Below are positions 16,850 to 25,809 of a stretch of 64,000 nt of DNA, one piece after another. The translations under genes were made by a program, and so were the position numbers. Within the stretch, counting starts at the first letter, position 1. Each line of letters opens with the position of its first letter. The notes beneath the pieces are model-generated. The model searched no databases. It worked only from the letters and a program-made list of their open reading frames with translations, and was not told where the DNA came from. This stretch comes from JBGSUZ01 sp963677505. Its GTDB lineage: Bacteria > Bacillota > Clostridia > Peptostreptococcales > Acidaminobacteraceae. The DNA lies in NCBI GenBank assembly GCA_963677505.2, contig CAXXWB010000017.1, positions 273,365-337,364 on the forward strand, given 5' to 3'.

Positions 16850-17357
16850 TGTCAAAGTCCACCTGCTTTTCCATCGCTATGATCAGGTCTCTCAATCTGG
16901 CCGCTTCTTCAAAATCTTCTCTATGAACTGCTTCATTAAGAGACTTATGCATCTTCACAATTTCTTCTTTCTCTGCTAAGTCCAAGAGCCCTTGATTAGG
17001 GCGCTTCCCCACGTGGATACTGTGTCCATGCCAATTGATGAGAACACGCTCCAAGCGATCAGAAAAAGTCTGGTAACACATACTGCAACCCAGTTTACCA
17101 ATCTCGCGATACATTCCGAAGGTCATTCCACACTTGTTGCATGAGGTGGTTCTAATCCAGTTAACTGGTATAGCCGATTGGCTCACCGCGTCTAATATGG
17201 CCGTCAACATGTAATTGGGTGTTTGTAAGGCTTCATTCTGGACTTTCATTTCTTCTCGGAGACACTCATCGCACAATAAAATTTCTTTAAGTGTACCCTC
17301 AATTAATCGGGTCACTTGAATCTGACCTTTCTTTTTGCCGCATTTTTGACAATCCAT
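16842..17357 (-). CDS. mcsA: McsA, zinc-binding activator of McsB/ClpC
   Basis: A 171-residue protein with four CxxC pairs (CQKC 3-6, CDEC near 29-32, CNKC near 75-78, CSMC near 91-94) and a C-terminal UVR motif (SLNEAVHREDFEEAARLRDLI) that in the family contacts the ClpC middle domain. I use ATG 17357 because AAGGAGGC is 6 bases upstream; the frame extends further upstream to 17420 but over the promoter. It is the first gene of the mcsA-mcsB-clpC-radA-disA operon. ctsR, normally directly upstream, is absent. Confidence 0.9.
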   Translation of the reverse strand: MDCQKCGKKKGQIQVTRLIEGTLKEILLCDECLREEMKVQNEALQTPNYMLTAILDAVSQSAIPVNWIRTTSCNKCGMTFGMYREIGKLGCSMCYQTFSDRLERVLINWHGHSIHVGKRPNQGLLDLAEKEEIVKMHKSLNEAVHREDFEEAARLRDLIIAMEKQVDFDNE

Positions 17358-17390
17358 CTGAGCCTCCTTCGATACCTTATTCTTGTGTCT

Positions 17391-17396
17391 ATTATA
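17391..17396 (-). promoter_or_regulatory. -10 element of the mcsA operon
   Basis: TATAAT at 17396-17391, about 34 bases before the mcsA start. The -35 region (TGTTAC, 17-base spacer) is weak. No CtsR operator (tandem GGTCAAA) is visible between 17357 and 17490. Confidence 0.5.
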
Positions 17397-17414
17397 CCTT
17401 AATTTACCCCTTCG

Positions 17415-17453
17415 TAACAAAATCCCTCACCAGTCAAGGAGAGGGATTTTGTA
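17415..17453 (-). terminator. Terminator after the EF-G paralogue
   Basis: Arms ACAAAATCCCTC (17417-17428) and GAGGGATTTTGT (17441-17452), perfect 12-bp pairing around a 12-base loop. It lies between the EF-G-like stop and the mcsA promoter, so it insulates the clpC operon. Confidence 0.8.
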
Positions 17454-17489
17454 TCAATCAGCTTATAGCTATTATCTTATTACAAAGGG

Positions 17490-19571
17490 CTATTCATTCT
17501 TATCGTGCTGTTTGGATTCTTCAACAATCTTAATCGCAATTTGCATAGGAACTTCATCGTATCTTGTAAATTCCATATTGAACCAGCCTCTGGCTTGGGT
17601 CATAGATCGTAAGTCCGTAGCATACTTAAACATTTCTGCTTCCGGCGCTTCAGCCATTACTTTTTGGAATCCCGCTTCATGAGGTTCCATTCCCATGATT
17701 CTGCCCCTGCGTTTATTCATGTCTCCCATAATATCGCCCATGTACTCGTCAGGAATATAAATTTCAATTTTCACAATTGGCTCTAAAAGGACTGGTTTTG
17801 CCATTTCCATTCCTTTTCTAAACGCTAAATGAGCAGCCATTTTGAAGGCCATTTCATTTGAATCCACATCATGATAAGAACCATCTACTAGCGTGGCTTT
17901 TACGTTAACCACAGGGTATCCAGCCAAAATCCCTTTATCTAAAGATTCTCGAAGACCTTTTTCAACTGCGGGAACATATTGTCTAGGAACAGAACCTCCA
18001 AATATCTTTTCCTCAAAGATAAATGGTTCTGTAGAATGCTCAAAGCTCACGTGGACATCTCCATATTGACCCGCGCCACCTGATTGTTTCTTATGTTTAC
18101 CCTGTACCGTCGCAGCACCTTTTATGGTCTCTCTGTAAGCAATTTTTTGCTCAACCATATTCACTTCGACTTTAAAGATGTTTTTAAGCTTATTCACCAA
18201 TACGCCTAGCTGCATGGTCCCTTGACCACCAATGAGGAGTTGCTTAGTTTCGTGATTTCTCAATACGGTGAATGAAGGGTCTTCATCAGTTAAACGGTGT
18301 AGCGAAGTGCCAATTTTCTCTTCATCGCCCTTATCTTTAGGTTCTACAGCCATATAGAGACAAGGTCTCGGGAAGTTAATACCTTCATAGACGATTGGCT
18401 TTGTCTTATCGCACAAGGTGTCACCCGTTTCTGTAAATTGAAGTTTGGCTGTGGCGCCAATATCCCCTGAATTCACATAGTCTACCTCTACTTGGGATTT
18501 CCCTCTGACTAAGAACACAGGTCCAATTTTTTCGTGCTCATCTTTATTGGCATTGAGAACCTCTGTATCCTTTGTAAATTTCCCCGAATAAACCTTAAAG
18601 AGAGAAATTTTCCCTACAAATGGGTCTACGATGGTTTTAAATACAAACGCCGAAAGAGGCTCTGAGTCTTCAATAACCCTAACTTCTTCTTTTTCTGTCT
18701 CAGGGTTAATGCCTTCCACTTTTCCGTGGTCCATCTCTTTTGGTGTTGGCAAATAATCGTAAATCATGTTAAGCAGGGTATGAACCCCAATTCGTTTTTC
18801 CGCCGAGCCAATGATTACTGGCACAATATCATTATTAATAACCCCTTTTCTAAGGCCCCCATGAATTTCTTCAAGGGTAAATTCCTCACCGTTAAAGTAT
18901 TTATCCATCAAAGATTCATCACTTTCTGCTACGGCCTCAATGAGCAAATCTCTAAAGGGTTTGATTCTAGGTTCTACATTTGCAGGAATAGGACAATCGA
19001 CACATTCTGTACCGTTAAACTCTCTACCAATCAAGTCCACTATATTGATAAAACCTCTAAAGTCATTATCTTCGCCTAGTGGAATACAGAAAGGCGCTAC
19101 TTTCTTTCCAAATTTATCTTTCAATTCGCGAATTAATTTAACATAATCCACGTTCTCTTTTTCCATTTTATTGATGAAAATAATTTTTGGCATATTACGT
19201 TTTTCAGTGAAGGTCCACGCCTTCTCAGTACCAACTTCAATACCCGAAGTGGCATCCATTAAAATCACTGCGCCGCCAGCTACTCTAAGGGCACTGAATA
19301 CGTCGCCTACAAAATCAAAGTAGCCAGGTGTATCTAAAAAATTGTACTTTGAATTGTTCCACTCAACGGGAACTACAGCTGTTCCAATAGAAAATTCCCT
19401 AAAGATCTCTTCTTTATCAAAATCGGAAATGGTATTGCCTTCTGAAACCTTACCCATACGTTTAGTAATGCCAAGTGTATTGACAATGGCCTCAACCAAA
19501 GTCGTCTTACCCGAGCCTCCATGACCTAATAAGGCTATGTTGCGAATACGATCCACGTTGTAATTTTTCAT
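17490..19571 (-). CDS. EF-G paralogue (elongation factor G-like GTPase)
   Basis: A 693-residue protein with all five EF-G domains and full length. It is not the canonical FusA: the P-loop is GHGGSGKT (family norm GHIDAGKT), the G4 motif is NKME instead of NKxD, and the DTPGYFDFVGDV G3 motif is typical of the second EF-G type found in many Clostridia. Canonical fusA normally lies with rpsL/rpsG/tuf; this copy stands alone between nif3 and mcsA. Its role may be an alternative translocase, ribosome recycling or a stress function; the sequence does not decide. ATG 19571 follows GAGGAAAAGGATT. Confidence 0.88.
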   Translation of the reverse strand: MKNYNVDRIRNIALLGHGGSGKTTLVEAIVNTLGITKRMGKVSEGNTISDFDKEEIFREFSIGTAVVPVEWNNSKYNFLDTPGYFDFVGDVFSALRVAGGAVILMDATSGIEVGTEKAWTFTEKRNMPKIIFINKMEKENVDYVKLIRELKDKFGKKVAPFCIPLGEDNDFRGFINIVDLIGREFNGTECVDCPIPANVEPRIKPFRDLLIEAVAESDESLMDKYFNGEEFTLEEIHGGLRKGVINNDIVPVIIGSAEKRIGVHTLLNMIYDYLPTPKEMDHGKVEGINPETEKEEVRVIEDSEPLSAFVFKTIVDPFVGKISLFKVYSGKFTKDTEVLNANKDEHEKIGPVFLVRGKSQVEVDYVNSGDIGATAKLQFTETGDTLCDKTKPIVYEGINFPRPCLYMAVEPKDKGDEEKIGTSLHRLTDEDPSFTVLRNHETKQLLIGGQGTMQLGVLVNKLKNIFKVEVNMVEQKIAYRETIKGAATVQGKHKKQSGGAGQYGDVHVSFEHSTEPFIFEEKIFGGSVPRQYVPAVEKGLRESLDKGILAGYPVVNVKATLVDGSYHDVDSNEMAFKMAAHLAFRKGMEMAKPVLLEPIVKIEIYIPDEYMGDIMGDMNKRRGRIMGMEPHEAGFQKVMAEAPEAEMFKYATDLRSMTQARGWFNMEFTRYDEVPMQIAIKIVEESKQHDKNE

Positions 19572-19783
19572 AATCCTTTTCCTCGCTTCCTCATTTAAGA
19601 TTGTGTGATAGAAGAAACCAACATTTGTTTTGACCCTTAATTGCCAAAGGAAACAGATGTCACTAAATAAGTTATTCTATATTCATTTTGAAATACCTTC
19701 TTAGAATAGACTAAAAATTATGAATATTGAATTTATTTTGCCAAGCTACTTAATAGCACTGCTTCCCTTTTATAAATACCACT

Positions 19784-19824
19784 AAAAAAAGACTTAAAAC
19801 CATTTAGGTTATAAGTCTTTTTTT
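19784..19824 (-). terminator. Terminator after nif3-like gene
   Basis: Arms GACTTAAAACC (19791-19801) and GGTTATAAGTC (19808-19818) extended by A-run and T-run on either side; could work on both strands. The remaining 19572-19783 is AT-rich with no gene that I can support. Confidence 0.75.
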
Positions 19825-19846
19825 ATTATTATAGTTAAATTAATCT

Positions 19847-20665
19847 TTATAAAATACCCGCCATAGTGACAACTTCCACACCCATGCTTCTCCATTTTTC
19901 AGCAATTCGCTGAAGACCAATAGAATCGCTAGGCATGTGACCTGCCACAATGACATTCCCAATATTTTGCTCTTCTACAGCGTTTTTAACATCTTCAGGG
20001 CAGTGCATGGCAATGATTGTGCCAATTCCTTCGCTAAAATAGGCTTTATAAACATCTACACCACCATTAGTTCCCCCTGCAAAGAGGACTGCAATACGGC
20101 CAGCATAGTCGTTTTCTCCGCCTACGCGAATGACTGGACTTGCTAAGGCATTTTTATAAACCTCTAACTCATTCAACGCATCAACTACATCTTTTACCTT
20201 CGCCTTTGGCAGATGGAGAAACTTGTCATCCAAATAACTCTGAATTTCCCTTTCACCAATTAAATCTGCAGGTAAGTGAATGTTCATGTATGGCATCTCT
20301 AAAAGCTTTGCCGCAGAAGCTGTACGGTCGTAGTTCCCCGCATGAGAACCACGTTCTACAGAACTTTGTTTTTTTCGCAGCGCTTTTTGAGCACGGTTGA
20401 CAGGAATGCCAAAATGCATCATTCGATCGATTTGAATATCCATCACCTTTGCAAAATGAACATCAGGAGAACCTGTATGAGGATGATGACTTACAACTGC
20501 ATCAAAGCCAAGGTCCTTTGCCAACATAATCTCTGTGGTTTCCATATCAACACCCATTAAAACCCGCTTGATATTTTCACCTTCATTAATAATACCTGTA
20601 TCGGCTGGTTCTTTCTCTAGTTCAGCAAGTGCTAAAGCTGCATCCATCAATTCTCGCATGTTCAT
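19847..20665 (-). CDS. Nif3-like (DUF34/NIF3) metal-binding protein
   Basis: A 272-residue protein of the NIF3 family, often labelled 'GTP cyclohydrolase 1 type 2 homologue', whose real role is uncertain. The family's di-metal ligands are visible: VVSHHPH near residue 58-64, a GSHAGNYDRTA segment near 106 and VAGHMPSDSIG near 246. The short form lacks the PII-like insert. ATG 20665 follows GAGAGGGG; the in-frame ATG two codons later is possible. It follows nrdJ by about 36 bases and probably shares its transcript. Confidence 0.8.
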   Translation of the reverse strand: MNMRELMDAALALAELEKEPADTGIINEGENIKRVLMGVDMETTEIMLAKDLGFDAVVSHHPHTGSPDVHFAKVMDIQIDRMMHFGIPVNRAQKALRKKQSSVERGSHAGNYDRTASAAKLLEMPYMNIHLPADLIGEREIQSYLDDKFLHLPKAKVKDVVDALNELEVYKNALASPVIRVGGENDYAGRIAVLFAGGTNGGVDVYKAYFSEGIGTIIAMHCPEDVKNAVEEQNIGNVIVAGHMPSDSIGLQRIAEKWRSMGVEVVTMAGIL

Positions 20666-20701
20666 AAATGATGTCCCCTCTCTCCTATGTCAGTCCCTTA
20701 A

Positions 20702-23065
20702 TTATCTGACTGGACAAACGCCACCTTCACAACCATCATTTCCAATATCAAAGACTGTTTCTTTCTTCTCATACTTTGAAATTAAAGATGGTCTAAAAGG
20801 CAACATTTCGCCTTTACGTCTGTGGTATTCCTCTTCGTCAATAGCTTCATAAGGTAGTAACTCATAGAAACTATCGTCTAAAGAGAGGAATGAAAGGGCC
20901 AAACAATCGTCCCAATTATTCCATACCCAATCTTCAACGACATCCCATTCATGGTTTCTGACATGAACTGTAATAGAACAGTTATGGTCAACATAATGAT
21001 CCATAAACATCTTGTAGTTTTCCAACTGCTCCAATGCCGTTACATCGTATTTCGTCTTACCTACTGGTGCCTTTACAGGAAACTCTACCACTTTAGTTGC
21101 ACAAGTGTCAATATCTTGCCCTACTTCAGGGAATACTGGATAATTAAGCTCTTCACATACTTTTACGAGTGGATCATCAGAACTGATACGAACCCGTCTA
21201 ATATAATAAGGTGAATGAGAGTAGTGAACACCGCTAGAAACCGTCGGCAATTGACTAAGAGTCCCCTCTGGCTTTACAGTCGTTACCAATATTGGAACGC
21301 CACCACCTGTTTCCATTGCATAAACTTCCGCTTCTTTTTTAGCAATGCTTCTTAATTTTTTAAGCAAATCAATTTGATCATCATTGCTCATATCAAGGGC
21401 ATTGACCATATCCTGCCACCCTGTTAACGAACATCCAATCAGTTTATCTCGATGTTGAACATCGTCCCACTTATGGAGTTCTAATTCAACACAAGTCATT
21501 CTATAGCCAGCTCTTGCAGAAAGTCTTTGAGCCTTAAATAAACCATTGTAGTCAAGTGTTCCGTCCGGTTTTACAAATGCATACACATTAATAGTCGTTA
21601 AATTACATAGTCCCTTAGAGTCCAACAAGATTTCGCCACAAGGATTAACCCCATTGAAATTAGGCCTTCTTTTCTCACCCGCTTCAGCGTTAACCCAACC
21701 AGGTTCGCCTGAATATCTCATGCGCTCTAGCTGCCATTTAAGTTTTTCACGACTTGGTTTTCGCGTGTAATAAATAGAGTTATTGGACATTTGTCTATGG
21801 ATGATTTCTTTATCCACTACCCATTGACCATCAATTTGCTTATATAAATTAGACTTAGCGTCAATGGCTTCAAGGTCATCTTGATCTACTAAAATGATTT
21901 CAGCCGTTCTTCTTACACCGCCAACGACTACATTTTCACCAATAATATTCGCAACATCCAAAGCATCAATCGGTTTTAATTTGACACGTTTCAGATCATC
22001 TAAAGCGCTATCTCTAAGACCTGCTTTTTTGATAACTTTGTTAATCTTCTCGAACATGTTTTTAAGAGACGTATGTCCGCTGGCTGTTCCACCAAAGGTA
22101 TTTAATTTTTCTCCTTTGGTACGAACATGGTCATAATCCACAATAATCGTTTTGATATTTCTGTATTCATTAGAGTAGAGAAGTTTGAAGAAGTAGTCTA
22201 GCGACTGTACCCAACCCTCTTTGCTGTCCCCTACTGTAATTTTTACAGTATTGTTGTAGAAGAACTCCAGACTTGAAGAATCTTCTCTCTCTTTTGGTGG
22301 TATTGCTGAATAATCCTTATGAATCAATTCATAGTCCGTTCTGATTTTAGGTACTTTTGCGATGTCCTCTTTGAGAATTCTCACGCCGACCCCAGAACCA
22401 ATCATCAATAAATAGAATACATCTTTAAAGGCATCAAAACTGTCAATGATTTGGAATGAACAGTTAAAGTTAGCCATTGGATAGTTTCTGGCAACATCCG
22501 TATTGCCCACCCAGAAAGTTCTTCCAGAAAGAAATTGTCTCAAATTAAAGATATTGTCGAATAACTCTTCAGCTTCATTTTTATTTGTAAGCAGCAAACT
22601 ACAGTTGTATTCGACTGCACGTCTAACGGTTTCCCACCAATATTCACGACGTTTTTCCTCTGAGAGCCATCTAGAATATGTACGATAATAGACAAAGTCT
22701 CCTAATTGATTCATAGGACTGTCCATATGCTTATACTTACTCATGAAATCATCTGTCAAAAGTCTATGATCTGCTTTTCTAACGTCTCTCGTCTTACTTT
22801 GTTCATTTCTATAAATAATATATTTCTTTGCGGCATCTTTTCTCGGACTATCCATTAAAAGGTCTTCTACAAGATCTTGAATCTTTTCAACTTCCATCGG
22901 GCGGTTCATTGCTTTTGCTTTGCCCATTATAGTATTGGATATTTTTAAACATAGTTCTGTGTCTAAACCTAAGTCTGTTTCTCTCATTGCCTTTTCAATC
23001 GCACGGGTTATTTTGTCCACTTCAAAGTTGACAACACTGCCATTTCTTTTCATTACTTCTATCAT
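20702..23065 (-). CDS. nrdJ: Adenosylcobalamin-dependent ribonucleotide reductase, monomeric RTPR type (class II)
   Basis: Reduces ribonucleotides to deoxyribonucleotides with a radical generated from adenosylcobalamin. The 787 residues start with an ATP-cone (about 1-90). Radical-site residues match Lactobacillus leichmannii RTPR in spacing: C202 (NFNCSF), C476 and E478 (NPCGE), C487 (GLCNL), and the C-terminal redox pair C779 and C784 (CEGGVC). So the catalytic set is complete. A longer frame to 23188 exists, but ATG 23065 has GGAGG upstream and begins at the conserved ATP-cone. It makes the cell need B12 for DNA precursors, as does the methylmalonyl-CoA mutase for fermentation. Confidence 0.95.
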   Translation of the reverse strand: MIEVMKRNGSVVNFEVDKITRAIEKAMRETDLGLDTELCLKISNTIMGKAKAMNRPMEVEKIQDLVEDLLMDSPRKDAAKKYIIYRNEQSKTRDVRKADHRLLTDDFMSKYKHMDSPMNQLGDFVYYRTYSRWLSEEKRREYWWETVRRAVEYNCSLLLTNKNEAEELFDNIFNLRQFLSGRTFWVGNTDVARNYPMANFNCSFQIIDSFDAFKDVFYLLMIGSGVGVRILKEDIAKVPKIRTDYELIHKDYSAIPPKEREDSSSLEFFYNNTVKITVGDSKEGWVQSLDYFFKLLYSNEYRNIKTIIVDYDHVRTKGEKLNTFGGTASGHTSLKNMFEKINKVIKKAGLRDSALDDLKRVKLKPIDALDVANIIGENVVVGGVRRTAEIILVDQDDLEAIDAKSNLYKQIDGQWVVDKEIIHRQMSNNSIYYTRKPSREKLKWQLERMRYSGEPGWVNAEAGEKRRPNFNGVNPCGEILLDSKGLCNLTTINVYAFVKPDGTLDYNGLFKAQRLSARAGYRMTCVELELHKWDDVQHRDKLIGCSLTGWQDMVNALDMSNDDQIDLLKKLRSIAKKEAEVYAMETGGGVPILVTTVKPEGTLSQLPTVSSGVHYSHSPYYIRRVRISSDDPLVKVCEELNYPVFPEVGQDIDTCATKVVEFPVKAPVGKTKYDVTALEQLENYKMFMDHYVDHNCSITVHVRNHEWDVVEDWVWNNWDDCLALSFLSLDDSFYELLPYEAIDEEEYHRRKGEMLPFRPSLISKYEKKETVFDIGNDGCEGGVCPVR

Positions 23066-23136
23066 GCCCTTTACTTCCTCCCTCTGATTGATACTGGAAT
23101 GCCTTTGACAAATTGTGCATATATTCTGCATATAAA

Positions 23137-23152
23137 TCCAATATATAGTGTT
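23137..23152. promoter_or_regulatory. Candidate NrdR box upstream of nrdJ
   Basis: On the minus strand ACACTATATATTGGAT (23152-23137) resembles the NrdR consensus ACACWATATATWGTGT, with a strong left half and a degenerate right half. A weaker TGTGCATATATTCTGC lies at 23114-23129, but the spacing between them (about 23 bases centre to centre) is not the usual three turns. Confidence 0.4.
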
Positions 23153-23433
23153 GTTCTTATGTTTTGTACACAACATATTGTACCACAATAATGATTACAA
23201 TCGGTCTTCTAAATAAAGATATTCTCTTTTTGTAGCCTTATATGAAATTCGGATATTCACAAAAAAACATTGATTCCTTATCTTCTTTTAGAAGTATACA
23301 TATTCCAACTCTTATACCTATAGACCCCTATTTCTTTGGAAAAACTTTTTGAAGATGGCATAACAAACTTTGTAATGAGTTTATAAAAAGCTCGTAAAAA
23401 AGTAAAATTTCCCACAAATTATCTATTGCCCTA
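23153..23433. other. Non-coding stretch upstream of nrdJ
   Basis: An AT-rich 280-base stretch between the nrdJ leader and the thioredoxin-gene terminator. I see no gene and no B12-box (GCCACTG), so no cobalamin riboswitch despite the B12-dependent enzyme. TACAAT at about 23171-23176 on the minus strand is a possible -10 without a good -35. Confidence 0.5.
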
Positions 23434-23466
23434 CAAAAAAGAACTCAGCACCTTTTGCTGAGTTCC
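23434..23466 (-). terminator. Terminator after thioredoxin-like gene
   Basis: Perfect arms GAACTCAGCA and TGCTGAGTTC (23441-23465) followed by TTTTTTG on the minus strand, about 40 bases past the thioredoxin-like stop. Confidence 0.85.
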
Positions 23467-23506
23467 TTGGACTTATGAACAATTTAATTAATGCTTAATT
23501 TAATAC

Positions 23507-24016
23507 TTATACTTCAAGATAATCAATCAGTTCTTCAAGGGTTTCCCAAAGGAACAAGCCCTCTCTATAACCTCTCATTAAGCCAATTCTCTTCATTTGA
23601 TCATCGCTGGTCTCAAGAGCTCTTATGCTTTTTGGTCTTTCAACAAAGACACCCTTGGCTTTACCGCTCTCATCTAATACAGTGATGCACGGAATTTTCG
23701 CTTGATCTCTACCAACCAGTTCCTTAACGATATCCTCAAGACCTGTTCTTGCAATGACACGAACATCCAGTTGAGGACATTCCTCCGCAAGCCATCTCAT
23801 TAGAGCGTATTGAATCACGCAGTCAGAACACCAAGATTCACTGATCATAAGAATTCTACCTGAATGAATAGCTGAAAGCCTTTCTAAATAGACTTCAAGA
23901 GGTTTCTCTTTTTTTTGGTGATTGTCATAGATTTGAGCGATTTTCTCCAAAATCTCGTTCTCATGTTTCAAATGAGTTAAAATCGGTTCAGCTCGATTAA
24001 AAATGTCGTTTAACAT
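23507..24016 (-). CDS. Thioredoxin-family protein (Thioredoxin_9 type)
   Basis: A 169-residue cytosolic protein with a thioredoxin fold. The redox motif WCSDC is at about residues 62-66, preceded by RILMISES (beta strand), and the cis-proline region KIPCITVLDESGK is near 108. No signal peptide is visible. The extended N-terminal helix region is typical of this subfamily, whose partners are not known. Its position upstream of nrdJ suggests a possible reductant for the reductase, but it has its own terminator, so this is a guess. ATG 24016 follows GAGGTGGATAC. Confidence 0.8.
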   Translation of the reverse strand: MLNDIFNRAEPILTHLKHENEILEKIAQIYDNHQKKEKPLEVYLERLSAIHSGRILMISESWCSDCVIQYALMRWLAEECPQLDVRVIARTGLEDIVKELVGRDQAKIPCITVLDESGKAKGVFVERPKSIRALETSDDQMKRIGLMRGYREGLFLWETLEELIDYLEV

Positions 24017-24127
24017 GTATCCACCTCTTTTCTACAATTATTTGTCACAACTTATAGATACCCAACATATTATGCGACCATACAAATATATGTTTAAGGG
24101 TTCATTCACTGTTGATTTGCTTCTAGG

Positions 24128-25573
24128 CTACTTCATTGCCTTTTTTGCTATAGCTAATTTCATAGCGCTATAGGGAGGGTACTTAAAATTCGGGTCAATA
24201 CGGGTGTCAGATTGAACTACACTTTTTAAATGTGAGAAAGTATCAAAGCTGTACTTGCCGTGGTATCTTCCTATACCGCTGTTGCCAACGCCACCAAAAG
24301 GCATATCTGGATTGACCAAATGTATGATTGCATTGTTAATACAACCCCCACCAAACTCTACATTCTCTATGAAGTAACTCTCTGTATTTGCGTTTTCTGT
24401 AAACAAGTAAAGTGCTAGTGGATAGCGGTTCTCTCTTATAATAGAAAGTGCTTCAGGCAGTTCTTGATAAACCAGTATTGGCAAAATTGGTCCGAAGATT
24501 TCTTCCTTCATAATTGAATCTTCCATAGTCACTTCATCTATTAAGGTTGGCTCAATATACCTTTCTTCTTCCACAACTATGCCACCATGAATAATTTTAC
24601 CTGACAGCATAAGCGCCTTAAGAACAGCAACGCGTCTGTCATTAATAATTCTACCATAACTCTGACTTTCTAAAGGCTTTTCACCAAAATAGGATTTAAT
24701 TGTATCTTTTAAATGTTCTATAAAAGGATCTTTTACAGAGGCGTGAACCAACAAATAATCAGGACATACACAGGTTTGCCCTGCATTATAAAATTTAGCC
24801 CAAACCAAGCGTTTAGCTGCCACTTCTAAATTTGCCGTCTGATCTACAATGGCAGGACTTTTACCACCTAGTTCCAAAGTTACTGGCGTCAAATGCTGCG
24901 CTGCCATTGCCGCAATGTTTTTCCCCACATTGGGACTTCCTGTAAAGAATATATGATCAAATCGGTATTTTTCAATTAACATTGGTCCAATCATCGCCCC
25001 TGGTCCTTGGACGACACTCACATATGAATTAGAATAGATTCCACCAATGAGATTTGCCACCACATCAGAAACATGTTTTGTCTGATCGGAAGGTTTAATA
25101 ATTACGCAGTTTCCCGCTGCAATTGCGCCAATTAAGGGCGCTATCAACAATTGGAACGGATAGTTCCAGGGTCCTATAATCAAAACAAGTCCTAAAGGCT
25201 CTTTGTATATCAGACTCCGAGAAGGTTGAAGCACAAGAGGTGTACTGATTTTATCGGGTTTCATCCAGTGCTTTAAGTGTTTCATTGCTACATTTATTTC
25301 TTCATACAATATACCGATTTCTGCAGTATACGCCTCATATTCAGGTTTATGTAAATCCATGTATAAAGCCTGAATAATTGCTTTTTCATTTGATTTTATA
25401 GCATCTTTTAACTTTTGAAGTTGCTCTATTCTAAACTCGTAGCTTCTTGTCCATCCTTCATCAAAGAAATTACGCTTGGAATTGAACGCCACCTGTATCT
25501 TCTCTTGTAAAACTGACGATGACCCTACATCAATATTAGTTTCTGACTCAGTGTTCTCATGTTTATTCGACAT
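24128..25573 (-). CDS. Aldehyde dehydrogenase, class 3-like
   Basis: A 481-residue NAD(P)-dependent aldehyde dehydrogenase similar to the short ALDH3/coniferyl-aldehyde type. Motifs: GPWNYPFQL near 137, FTGSPNVGKNIA near 214, ELGGKSPAIVD near 240 (general-base Glu) and the nucleophile in GQTCVCPDY near 275. The C-terminal FGGVGNSGIGRYHGKYSFDTFSH motif is typical of class 3. It oxidises medium- or long-chain aldehydes in the family; the substrate here is unknown. ATG 25573 follows GAGGAGGGTGACC. It lies right after the rRNA operon terminator, in the space where spore formers carry ctsR-side sequences. Confidence 0.88.
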   Translation of the reverse strand: MSNKHENTESETNIDVGSSSVLQEKIQVAFNSKRNFFDEGWTRSYEFRIEQLQKLKDAIKSNEKAIIQALYMDLHKPEYEAYTAEIGILYEEINVAMKHLKHWMKPDKISTPLVLQPSRSLIYKEPLGLVLIIGPWNYPFQLLIAPLIGAIAAGNCVIIKPSDQTKHVSDVVANLIGGIYSNSYVSVVQGPGAMIGPMLIEKYRFDHIFFTGSPNVGKNIAAMAAQHLTPVTLELGGKSPAIVDQTANLEVAAKRLVWAKFYNAGQTCVCPDYLLVHASVKDPFIEHLKDTIKSYFGEKPLESQSYGRIINDRRVAVLKALMLSGKIIHGGIVVEEERYIEPTLIDEVTMEDSIMKEEIFGPILPILVYQELPEALSIIRENRYPLALYLFTENANTESYFIENVEFGGGCINNAIIHLVNPDMPFGGVGNSGIGRYHGKYSFDTFSHLKSVVQSDTRIDPNFKYPPYSAMKLAIAKKAMK

Positions 25574-25630
25574 TTTAGGTCACCCTCCTCTGTCATTGCA
25601 TAATCTTGCATATACTCATACTAACAGAAA

Positions 25631-25668
25631 TGCATAAAAAAAAGAACCTGCAATTTGCAAGTTCTTTC
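25631..25668 (-). terminator. Terminator of the rRNA operon
   Basis: Arms AAGAACTTGCAA and TTGCAGGTTCTT (25642-25666) followed by TTTTTTTT on the minus strand, 25 bases past the 5S rRNA. Confidence 0.85.
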
Positions 25669-25691
25669 TTTTGATCTTTTCAGATCCGTTT

Positions 25692-25809
25692 AACCGGCGA
25701 TGACCTACTCTCCCAGAGGGCTGCCCCTCAAGTACCATCAGCGCTGGAAAGCTTAACTTCTGTGTTCGGGATGGGAACAGGTGTAGCCTTTCCGCCATTA
25801 TCACCAGAT
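25692..25809 (-). rRNA. rrf: 5S ribosomal RNA
   Basis: The minus strand carries the 5S core CCTGTTCCCATCCCGAACAC and AGTTAAGC, with the 5' and 3' ends (TCTGGTGA and TCGCCGGT) pairing as helix I. Ends are set by that helix, within 1-2 bases. Confidence 0.93.

Noticed and set aside
17357..17490. CtsR operator upstream of mcsA
   Set aside because: No tandem GGTCAAA-like heptads found on either strand.
19572..19783. Search for a small gene or riboswitch upstream of the EF-G paralogue
   Set aside because: Only AT-rich sequence without ribosome site, conserved motif or convincing promoter.
23066..23506. Cobalamin riboswitch upstream of nrdJ
   Set aside because: No B12 box (GCCACTG-type) on the minus strand and no matching stem layout.
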